Of a DNA stretch of 64,000 nucleotides, positions 56,215-64,000 are shown piece after piece; the first letter of the stretch is position 1; each line of letters begins with the position of its first letter. The notes beneath the pieces were generated by a model. That model worked only from the letters and a program-made list of their open reading frames with translations, had not been told where the DNA came from and did not search any database. Location of the stretch: the NCBI GenBank assembly GCA_022695795.1, contig MU404157.1:86541-150540 (forward strand). Direction: 5' to 3'. The translations under genes and the position numbers were made by a program. The DNA is from Biscogniauxia marginata (Eukaryota > Ascomycota > Sordariomycetes > Xylariales > Xylariaceae).

Positions 56215-59200
56215 TTAAATATCGCTTGCGGATCCCGCGGGACCTGCTCGTCCCTTCTTGGACTTATCAGCATCGTCATCCACCTTGGGCAGCGCTGGGA
56301 TGTCGACGCCCAGCATCCGGTACTCCATCCCGACGTACGCATCGCTGATCACTAACATGTCGACCTTCCTCCCATTACCGTCCTTATCCGGCCCTGGTAG
56401 TTTGATCACTGCCTTCGCCGTTGGTCTGGACCCGGTGTTGACCGATTGACCCGGTCCCTGGCTCCAGCCTACCCTCTTGATCGCCAATATCTCGTCTTTG
56501 CCTAAGTCACAGACTATCACAAACCACCCTTCGGTCTGCGGCTTGGGATACCTTGGCGCAAAAATACGTCCTTCGCGCTCCACGATAGGGTTAAGCCGCT
56601 TGAGCGAGACAGTAAGTGATAATGCCGTCACATTCTCTGTCGTTACCTTGACATTGGGAATAATGGACACGGTACGAGCGAAACGACTATGTTGAGGGTT
56701 TGGTATGTTCAGCTTCTTGGCAAGCTCTTCTACCTGAGGCCGTGTGTAGGTGCTTAGCTTCTGGAGCGTTGTCATATCTTTCATGCTCTCGGGCTTCACT
56801 CCTGGGAAGATGGTCAGAGGCGGATCCTCAGGCCAACGTGCTGACTTGATGCACTGCAGCAGCTTAATCATCTCGAGACAGCTAGATAAGTAGCCGAGCT
56901 CTGTCAGCACGTCAATTGACGCTTGCATGATACGGATAGCTTGATCCAGCACACTTGTCTGGTCGCCCACGTAATCCGTGATCGGGAGATCGATGCGTGC
57001 CATATGTGCCTGGAGGAGGAGGAAAGCCTTGACATGGGGATCCCACATCGGTAGCCCAAATGAGCTTCCCGGGAACGGTAAATTATTTGACAGCTCGGCA
57101 TTGATCAGATCTTCATTGTGCCGGACCGGAAGCTCGTCATATTCTGTTGCGCGTGACATCCAGGAGAGAACGTCGACGAAGCCTGCCTTGGGCTTCGCAT
57201 GCTCGACAAGGTGGCGGATCGTCTTGTGAGACAAATAGTAGTAGCTCATGATCTTACCGAGTGGAGTCGGGTCCACGTCCCCGTTCGGGTACACCTCCAC
57301 ACACTTCGAGGTCGCTAGTTCATCTAAGGACTTATTAACCATCTCGATCATGTAGTCGTTGGCAAGTGTCTGGGCCTCGAGGGAATTTTGCTGTTCAGCA
57401 GGGATATCGAGTCCATAATACGAAGGGTTTTTGTGCAGTCGACGGAAGAAGAAAGTCCACGTTAAATAGTCGAGCGCATCTTGCTTCGTAATTATCGTTT
57501 TCGCCGATACCTCGGCACACAAATGGTTGTCTAGAACTGTGTGGAGTGATGACTCGACCGGAAAGCCGGTGTGTAGGAAGTGCTTATAGAAGTCCTTCTT
57601 TGCATCCTGGGTGAAGATGCGTGCGACACCCGAGTTGTCAAACTGCGGACGACCAGCTCGACCTAGCATCTGTAAGACATCCGTCAAATCCATGTCTTTG
57701 TACCCTTCAATTTTAGCATCGTAGAACTGGGTACCCTTGACGACTACTAGGTGAGCGGGCAGATTGACGCCCCAGGCCAGTGTGCTTGTCGCCACAAGTA
57801 TCTGGATCTTGTTATTTAAGAATAATTCTTCAGCCAGTTGTCGATCCGACTCTCCGAGACCGGCATGATGGAGGCCGATGCCGAAATTGATTGCCTCCCT
57901 CAATGCATCGTCCTTGACTCTGGTGAGGTTGAGTTGAAGGTCGTCCTCCGACATGTGAACAAACCGCCTCGGGTTATCTTCCATGCCACAAAAGTTAATG
58001 AGGTCCTTTGCAGTGAGACGAGTCTGCCGTCGGGAAGGTACGAAGACGATGACGGGCTTGTCAGGGCTGTGTGTCTTTATCGCCAGGAAAGTTGGCCGAT
58101 TCATGGACTGCATCAAAGGGCAGAACCCCCTGACTTCTGGAAATCCATCTATGTAAAGTTCGAGCGGCACCGGTCGTACAGAATGTCGAAAGTTGAACAG
58201 CCCTTCCTTGACGCCAAGCCAATTACCCAGATCTGTTGCGTTTGCGCAAGCAGTGGACATTCCGAGGAGCCTAACAGCGTTCTTGGTTGACTCTGCTATA
58301 TAATTCATTCCTGGAGGATTGTTAATGATGTCCATTGTAATTTGAGCTAGCGACTTACTGGATACGATAATCTCGAGAATGGGGCCTCGGTCTCCGGCAA
58401 GTAGATGGATCTCGTCTATGATCACGAGCGCAACCTTCCGTACGTACCCCCTCGTCTGCCAACTACGAGAAATACCGTCCCATTTCTCCGGTGTAGTGAT
58501 GATAATGTCAGCGTCCCTGATGGTTCTTGTGTCAGGGGTGTTGTCTCCGGTCAACTCGACTAATTTCAGTCCCAACGGTCCCGAGAGTCTGGAACCCCAG
58601 TCCTTGACTCGTTCACGAACAAGTGCCTTCATCGGTGCAATGTATACGACTTTAGACCCTGGCCGCTCCCGGAAAGCCCACCACATTGCAAGTTCTGCGG
58701 CGACAGTCTTGCCACTACCTGTTGGGGACCCGAGGAGAACATTGGCCGGCGTATTATAAAGAGTGTGGAAGATTTGGGTCTGCATAGGATTGAAGAACTG
58801 AAAGCGCTCCCTGTAGATATCTTCCAAGCCGGGGTTTCTCAGGGCGCTGATCGGTAAAGGCTGCAGATTCAGCAGATCTGTATATACGCTCTCGGTATCG
58901 GGGCGAATGAGGTGCTGAAAAGAGACGGGCGTGACCGTCTCGGCTCCAAGCCATTTGTCTGACACAGCCCTCACATAAATTTGGTTGGGCAGAGGATCTG
59001 ATAACGGTATTGTGAAATTAAGCTCATGGTCAGCATAGAGCTTTCTCCTGCTAAGTATGAAGAGCTCATGATGATAGATCTCCGAGGTCTCAGAATTTTC
59101 GACCCAAATATAAAAGGACTCGGACGTCCCGTGGACCTGGTCATTCCAACTGAAGTCTGGCGTGATAAAGAGCTTGATCCTCAACACGTCACGGTTTAAC

Positions 59201-62196
59201 GGGGCAATTTCAGTCTCTACAGACACGGTGGGAAAGTTTCCGACGATCTTTGCGATCCTCTTACCTACACCAGCATTGTGCACAGCTTGTCCGATCTCTG
59301 CTGCCTCCATATCACGCAAAACAACTACACCCAAGTTCTCTTTTGCGTCCAACTGGTTAAGGACTTGTTTGGGTAAGTCGAATTGGTGGAGCGGGTGTTG
59401 GTAAGGCCAAATGCGCCTCTCGATCGACTTGGCTAACGTTAGCAGAACAAGACATTGATAGCCCCATCGGCGGTTCAACGCGATCATGAACAGGGCACGG
59501 CAGATCCGCCCAGATTGCTGGGCCACGTAATTGAGATCATTCGATAAAGCGAAATCCTCGGGCTGGGCGCGACAGATGTAAGACTGCAATAGAATGTTGG
59601 TCTTTGCCTGGGGTGTGTCAATCCCCCCAGGAACCTGGCAAGGGATGACTTCCTTCCTCAATCTAGTGAGCTCATCGGCCTCGTTATCTCGCGATTGAAT
59701 GTTGTCAAATTCACCACTCATACTGATCATCTGGAAGATGTCTGCTTCTGTTGCCTGGGGTTTCATCATCTGGTTGAATATCTGCACGCTTGACTGTTGG
59801 ATGTAGTATTGACTAGCAATACGACCAACGTCCTTGCTCCTAAGCTCCTCCGTTGTCTCATTGAATATGATCATTTGGCTTTGTTGCAAGGTTCGTGCTG
59901 CTTGTATAGCGAGTTGTCTTCGCCTCTGGACTAGATTTGGGTCGTCCCTGATCTCAACCCATTCAATACCATAGGTCATGGGACTTCTCCGCATACGGAC
60001 GAATAGGTAAGAGTATCCAATCCACTGCACGGCTTCTTGGATAGAAGTCACAGTACCGAGCGCAATCTCGGCGTTCAAGTTGTCGACCAATTTCGAGGAA
60101 AACTTAGACTCGATCGGTTGTTGTTCTGTGACAGCCGCCAAGTAGTGTGATAACTTGTCCCCGGTGGTGCATATCATACCGATACCTATATCTTCAAACT
60201 GAGGACGTCCAGCACGTCCGAATATTTGGAGAACATCAAGGATTCCGAGGTCCACGAATTTTCCGTCTTGTGCGCTATACACTTGAGTCCCTTTGATGAT
60301 AACCGCAGCCGCTGGTAAGTTGACACCCCAAGCGAGAGTTGCGGTACAGCAAAGAACCTTGATAACGCCTTCGGAAAACAGTCTTTCCATCAGGTTCCTG
60401 TCTGATCGAGTCATACCAGCGTGATGTACACCCATGCCCTTAGGCACGAGGTCTCTGAGCTCACGTGCCTTCGATGATTTCATTTCTCTAATGGCCTGCT
60501 CATAGCGAGGATGTCCTTGTGGATCAAAGAGGTCCACACAGGATTTCTCAACGGCCTTCTCATGAAGCATCTTAGTTGTCAGGAGCGTGTCTCTTCTGGA
60601 GTGGACGAAGACCATAACCTGATGATCCTGTTTCAGCATCTCCTCGACTTTCTCAAAAGCTACGGTGTCCAAGTTTTCTCTCGACTGCTTTGAGCCTGCT
60701 TTGCCCCTAACACCAATGAAGCGCTGCTCCAAGGGGACCGGCCTAAATGATCCATCAAAGTAGAAGAGCCCAACGCGTTTGTTAACTTTGAGGAAATCGG
60801 CAACGTCGACGAAGTTGGGCAGCGTTGCGCTCAATCCTACGATACGAATAAGAGACTGCGTACTTTCGACCTGCCGCTCCGTGCGGGCAACCAAAGACTC
60901 TAAGACGGCACCACGTTCATCGTGAAGCATGTGGACTTCATCAATGATGAGCAGTCTGACCTTTTGCACCAACTCGGTATCCCCAGTACCCTTTCTCGTT
61001 ACCACATCCCATTTCTCGGGTGTGGTGACAATGATTTGTGTCTGTACGATTTCAGACTTGGTAAGGTGCATGTCTCCGGTGTACTCGCGGCATTGAATAC
61101 CGAGCCATGCCAGTCGTTTGCCCAGTTTGTCGGTTATTTCCGCAGCGAGCGCTTTCATGGGGGCAACATATACGATCTTGAAGTTCTCCGTGTCGATTTC
61201 AAAGTCTGTCGCTACCTTGTTCTCAATAGGGTTTGGGGTGACATATTGGCTGACGGTTTGCAAGATAGTCAACATGGCGGCATCGGTTTTACCCGCACCG
61301 GTCGGAGCACATATCAACATGTTCTCGCTGGTTTTATACGCTACCGGGTATGCTAGGCTTTGCATTCTGTTGAGGGACTTGTAACCTTTGAAGGTCCGAC
61401 GACACAGTCCATCCATGTCGGCGATCTCGATAAGCTTCTGACCAGGTCGTAGAGTGCCAGTTTTTCCAGCAGGGATGAATTGTTCTTCATATTTTTCAAA
61501 TTGCCTTCGCTCACTACCGGCAGGCAGAGCGTATTTCTTTCCAGCATAGCTCAAGGTATTTCCGGCATTGTGTGCTCTGTATACATGAGGATATTCGACT
61601 TCCTTATGCATAGTAGGAGCTAGAGCAGCGTTTTTATGTTCATAATCTTGCCGCTGAAGGGCCTCCTCTCTCTGTGCCTTAGTTAGAAGGCGACCGGTCG
61701 GCTCTTGAACCTCCCGAGTAGCAAAGTCCGAGGTGATTTCATCTTTATGGGACAAAAGTTCTATGACGAAGTCTAGATCATCAAACCCAACGATATCAGT
61801 GAGCAAGGACTGAAGCTCGTGTTCTGACCGGTCAGAACCTAGGATCTCCAGTATCTGGGCCTGGAAAGCATCCGACGACAGTCCGTCTTTCTTTGCAGAG
61901 ATGGCAGAGCATTGCTTCGAGAGCCAATATAGGCCATAGTCTCCATTTTCGACCTGGTCATTCGTGTCCTCAACGAAGTCACTACTGTAGAGCTCTTCTT
62001 CACTGTCTGAGACGAAGTCCCAGATATCGTCCCCGCTGTTTCCGGAAGTAAAATCGTCATTCCAGTCGTAATCAGTGCCCGTCTCCATTCCAGTTGAAGG
62101 GTCTCTACCTGGCAGCTTCAAGTCTGCCAGTGCCGATTTCATGGCAGCAAATTGAGCGCGCCATTGAGTTTCGGCCTCACTCATCGAGGACGACAT
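56215..62196 (-). CDS. SLH1: Slh1 / ASCC3-type Ski2-like RNA helicase (RQT complex)
   Basis: A tandem-cassette helicase that, as part of the RQT complex, splits collided ribosomes for quality control. The frame is open for 1,993 codons, but an in-frame intron (58311..58358, 48 nt; GTAAGT, branch ATTAAC, acceptor CTCCAG) should be removed, joining EIIVS to RMNYIAESTKN, to give 1,977 aa (yeast 1,967). Cassette 1: APTGAGKT (297-304) and DEVH (419-422). Cassette 2: GSPTGSGKT near residue 1155 and DEIH near 1261. Each is followed by helicase-C motifs (FGRAGRPQF, LGRAGRPQF) and a Sec63-like domain. The N-terminus is acidic (DYDWNDDFTSGNSGDDIWDF). Length, the DEVH/DEIH pair and absence of the Brr2 N-terminal PWI-like region favour Slh1 over Brr2. 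Cassette 2 keeps its Walker motifs. Confidence 0.94.
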   Translation of the reverse strand: MSSSMSEAETQWRAQFAAMKSALADLKLPGRDPSTGMETGTDYDWNDDFTSGNSGDDIWDFVSDSEEELYSSDFVEDTNDQVENGDYGLYWLSKQCSAISAKKDGLSSDAFQAQILEILGSDRSEHELQSLLTDIVGFDDLDFVIELLSHKDEITSDFATREVQEPTGRLLTKAQREEALQRQDYEHKNAALAPTMHKEVEYPHVYRAHNAGNTLSYAGKKYALPAGSERRQFEKYEEQFIPAGKTGTLRPGQKLIEIADMDGLCRRTFKGYKSLNRMQSLAYPVAYKTSENMLICAPTGAGKTDAAMLTILQTVSQYVTPNPIENKVATDFEIDTENFKIVYVAPMKALAAEITDKLGKRLAWLGIQCREYTGDMHLTKSEIVQTQIIVTTPEKWDVVTRKGTGDTELVQKVRLLIIDEVHMLHDERGAVLESLVARTERQVESTQSLIRIVGLSATLPNFVDVADFLKVNKRVGLFYFDGSFRPVPLEQRFIGVRGKAGSKQSRENLDTVAFEKVEEMLKQDHQVMVFVHSRRDTLLTTKMLHEKAVEKSCVDLFDPQGHPRYEQAIREMKSSKARELRDLVPKGMGVHHAGMTRSDRNLMERLFSEGVIKVLCCTATLAWGVNLPAAAVIIKGTQVYSAQDGKFVDLGILDVLQIFGRAGRPQFEDIGIGMICTTGDKLSHYLAAVTEQQPIESKFSSKLVDNLNAEIALGTVTSIQEAVQWIGYSYLFVRMRRSPMTYGIEWVEIRDDPNLVQRRRQLAIQAARTLQQSQMIIFNETTEELRSKDVGRIASQYYIQQSSVQIFNQMMKPQATEADIFQMISMSGEFDNIQSRDNEADELTRLRKEVIPCQVPGGIDTPQAKTNILLQSYICRAQPEDFALSNDLNYVAQQSGRICRALFMIALNRRWGYQCLVLLTLAKSIERRIWPYQHPLHQFDLPKQVLNQLDAKENLGVVVLRDMEAAEIGQAVHNAGVGKRIAKIVGNFPTVSVETEIAPLNRDVLRIKLFITPDFSWNDQVHGTSESFYIWVENSETSEIYHHELFILSRRKLYADHELNFTIPLSDPLPNQIYVRAVSDKWLGAETVTPVSFQHLIRPDTESVYTDLLNLQPLPISALRNPGLEDIYRERFQFFNPMQTQIFHTLYNTPANVLLGSPTGSGKTVAAELAMWWAFRERPGSKVVYIAPMKALVRERVKDWGSRLSGPLGLKLVELTGDNTPDTRTIRDADIIITTPEKWDGISRSWQTRGYVRKVALVIIDEIHLLAGDRGPILEIIVSSKSLAQITMDIINNPPGMNYIAESTKNAVRLLGMSTACANATDLGNWLGVKEGLFNFRHSVRPVPLELYIDGFPEVRGFCPLMQSMNRPTFLAIKTHSPDKPVIVFVPSRRQTRLTAKDLINFCGMEDNPRRFVHMSEDDLQLNLTRVKDDALREAINFGIGLHHAGLGESDRQLAEELFLNNKIQILVATSTLAWGVNLPAHLVVVKGTQFYDAKIEGYKDMDLTDVLQMLGRAGRPQFDNSGVARIFTQDAKKDFYKHFLHTGFPVESSLHTVLDNHLCAEVSAKTIITKQDALDYLTWTFFFRRLHKNPSYYGLDIPAEQQNSLEAQTLANDYMIEMVNKSLDELATSKCVEVYPNGDVDPTPLGKIMSYYYLSHKTIRHLVEHAKPKAGFVDVLSWMSRATEYDELPVRHNEDLINAELSNNLPFPGSSFGLPMWDPHVKAFLLLQAHMARIDLPITDYVGDQTSVLDQAIRIMQASIDVLTELGYLSSCLEMIKLLQCIKSARWPEDPPLTIFPGVKPESMKDMTTLQKLSTYTRPQVEELAKKLNIPNPQHSRFARTVSIIPNVKVTTENVTALSLTVSLKRLNPIVEREGRIFAPRYPKPQTEGWFVIVCDLGKDEILAIKRVGWSQGPGQSVNTGSRPTAKAVIKLPGPDKDGNGRKVDMLVISDAYVGMEYRMLGVDIPALPKVDDDADKSKKGRAGPAGSASDI

Positions 62197-63085
62197 TTCG
62201 GCGTCGGTAAGTTACAAGAACCCGGGAGATTCGTGAACGATGATACGTAGTCTAATAAAGTAGGAAGAACCAGATGCCAAGTAGAAAATCGGCTTAGATT
62301 TGGCGTTGCGTATATTATTCCATAGTCTAGGTAGAAGGTATCCAACTCAATCAGACATCATGTTTTATACTTTATAAAGAGGTAGGAAGCACGGGCAGTG
62401 GAATAACCTAAATTGATGACTCCTCGACGAGGGTCAGCGCTGTGGCTAGTGAGCTTCTAGCGCATTAGGTAAGGTACCTACTTGCATGGATACCTAGGTA
62501 CATTGATTTTACTCTCATAAGGTTACCACCGACACATCGCAACCCCACCGGTTTCTTTCAAAATACTCTCAACAATTCGAACGTTGATTTTTTATAGTTT
62601 CTGCCTTCTTATAAAAACAAAAATATATATTTCTAAGCTTCTAAGCCAGTTCGGTGTCGTGGAAGTTATTAACAAAGTTGGAAGGTGGTTCTATGAGAAA
62701 TTCCCAAAATGGACGAAACTTTAGGTATTATTGCCCACTGTAACCTACATGATAAGACCCCGCAAAACGCCACAGTGAAGTACCTTAGGTACGATAACCC
62801 CCAGGCAAATCGGGGACCGGTGCATACTATGAGGTAGGTATATATAAGGTATACCTGCCCTGTACTTTGTGCAATGCAAATCGACAAAGCAGCGCCTGAG
62901 CCACCGACTTTGCACCTCCAAATCCACCTTTTCTGCATCCCATCCCAAACCATCCTCCGACTCTCCCACGTATTAGTCCCGTCTTGTTTCATTACATCTA
63001 TGCTTCCTCCTTCCCACCTCTTTCCCGAAAAACGATCACATCTACAGAGAACACGACCATCTGCCGTCACAACCTGTCGCTCATC
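62197..63085. promoter_or_regulatory. Divergent promoter region SLH1 / YKT6
   Basis: About 890 bases between two divergent starts. Holds TACCTAGGTA at 62491-62500, an AT-rich stretch near 62580-62635 and GAGGTAGGTATATATAAGG near 62831-62849, a TATA-like element about 240 bases before the YKT6 start. Confidence 0.45.
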
Positions 63086-64000
63086 ATGAAGCTTCACTAC
63101 GTCGGGGTACGCACGCATCTTACAGCTTCCATTACCGCCTCTATCTGGAAAATAGCCACCGGGGGGCCATACCGACAGAGCTGACATTATTTTCTTGGCA
63201 ATAGATCATTCGGAACGAGACCAAGCCCGGCGTCGAGATATGCGCTGAGAAGGAACTGAGCGCCTACTCGCGCTTTACCCGCCAAAAGTACGCCTCCGAA
63301 TCCACCGTCATTACGTCAGTTCCGGCGGCGGACGCAGAAGCGGAAATGCTGATTTGTTCTTAAAATAGCTATGGCGAATTCATGACCGTGTTTGCGCAGA
63401 CGGTAGCCGAGCGGACACGGCCGGGCCAGAGACAGGATGTCGAGGAACAAGGTACGACCGACCCGCTCATATTCGTATAACACAGATCACCCCCAGGGCA
63501 AGCAAGAATACGGATTGGGAAGGAAGAGGAGAGAAAAGGGAGCTAATTCCATGCTTGGACTATGCACCAGACTACACATTCCACGCCTACGGGCGCACGG
63601 AGGGTGTTTGCGGCATCATTATCTCGGACCACCAGTACCCGGCGCTGGTAGCGCATCAGCTGCTATCTAAGGTGGTGGACGAGTTCCTGGCGGCGCACCC
63701 GCGGTCCTCGTGGGCAAACGGGCAGACGGTGTCGATGCCCGAGCTCAAGGACTACCTCGACAAGTACCAGGACCCCCACCAGGCCGACAGCATCATGAAG
63801 ATCCAGAAGGAGCTCGACGAGACCAAGATCGTGCTGCACAAGACCATCGAGAGCGTGCTGCAGCGCGGCGAGAAGATCGACGATCTCGTCGCCAAGAGCG
63901 ACGGCCTGAGTAACCAGAGCAAGATGTTTTATCGTAAGGCTAACCCCGTGGGGGGGGGGCCGGCGCGGGGGCGCGGGGGGGGCGAGGGAGGGGCGGGTAG
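63086..64000 (+). CDS. YKT6: YKT6 v-SNARE, 5' part (truncated by the window end)
   Basis: Ykt6 is a lipid-anchored R-SNARE acting in ER-Golgi, vacuole and autophagosome fusion. Exons 63086..63106, 63205..63287, 63369..63451 and 63571..63933 are seen; a donor GTAAGG follows at 63934 and the last exon lies beyond 64000. The N-terminal longin domain is split over four exons: MKLHYVG, IIRNETKPGVEICAEKELSA, YGEFMTVFAQTVAERTRPGQ and DYTFHAYGRTEGVCGIIISD. The SNARE coiled coil is in exon 4 (KIQKELDETKIVLHKTIESV, with the zero-layer Arg in VLQRGEKIDDLVAKSD) up to SKMFYR. The missing exon should encode the prenylated and palmitoylated Cys-Cys-aliphatic tail. Exon 4 is much more GC-rich than exons 1-3. 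Confidence 0.95.
63934..64000. other. G-rich intron start at window end
   Basis: After the YKT6 exon-4 donor the sequence becomes almost pure G with C (several G runs of four to eleven). It could form G-quadruplexes or reflect poor base calling near a contig end. Confidence 0.5.

Noticed and set aside
56215..62196. Assignment as Brr2 (U5 snRNP helicase)
   Set aside because: Length, acidic N-terminus and N-terminal motifs fit Slh1/ASCC3 better.

Overview
The window is nuclear DNA of a filamentous ascomycete (Pezizomycotina, most likely a Sordariomycete; the order is not resolved). The genes are of fungal type and interrupted by short introns (mostly 48-180 nt) with GT...AG ends and CTAAC/CTGAC/CTAAT branch sites. 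Intergenic DNA is AT-richer and carries the recurring word TACCTAGGTA. I saw no prokaryotic features, no intact transposon, no rRNA and no convincing tRNA. All gene models were spliced by hand from reading frames, splice consensus and protein-family continuity.

Layout. 0-9.5 kb: a small two-exon membrane-protein candidate (493-922, -), a long gene-poor stretch, and a 735-residue BTB-like protein of unknown function (4773-7257, +). 9.5-19.6 kb: the cohesin loader Scc2/Mis4 (-), RNA polymerase I subunit Rpa12 (+), deoxyhypusine hydroxylase (-) and pyridoxamine-phosphate oxidase (+). 21.7-28.9 kb: a bZIP factor whose first coding exon is only ATG, and an unrecognised ~1,750-residue proline-rich protein with a collagen-like Gly-X-Y block. 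30-36 kb: PP4-type phosphatase catalytic subunit (-), a small membrane-anchored protein (+) and the GATA/coiled-coil factor AreB/ASD-4 (-), with two alternative N-termini. 37-42.2 kb: Krr1 (+), Enp1/bystin (-) and Hgh1 (+). 45-51 kb: Pho84-type phosphate/H+ symporter (+), a DUF427 protein (-) and a cytochrome b5/FMN hydroxy-acid dehydrogenase (+). 53.7-64 kb: a Rab GTPase with a large insertion (-), the ribosome-quality-control helicase Slh1/ASCC3 (-) and the 5' part of the SNARE Ykt6 (+), cut by the window end.

How the genes relate. Most are housekeeping. Several serve ribosome making or translation: Rpa12 (rRNA synthesis), Krr1 and Enp1 (40S assembly), Hgh1 (eEF2 folding), deoxyhypusine hydroxylase (eIF5A) and Slh1 (stalled ribosomes). 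Krr1, Enp1 and Hgh1 are consecutive, convergent then divergent. Nutrient genes (AreB, phosphate permease, cytochrome b2-like enzyme) are interspersed. Nothing here is a recognisable secondary-metabolite or defence cluster. The most novel item is the giant collagen-like/proline-rich protein. The most informative gene-structure items are the AreB alternative first exons, stop-free introns in SLH1 and KRR1 that naive translation would keep as protein, and abrupt shifts to GC-rich codons inside exons of many genes.
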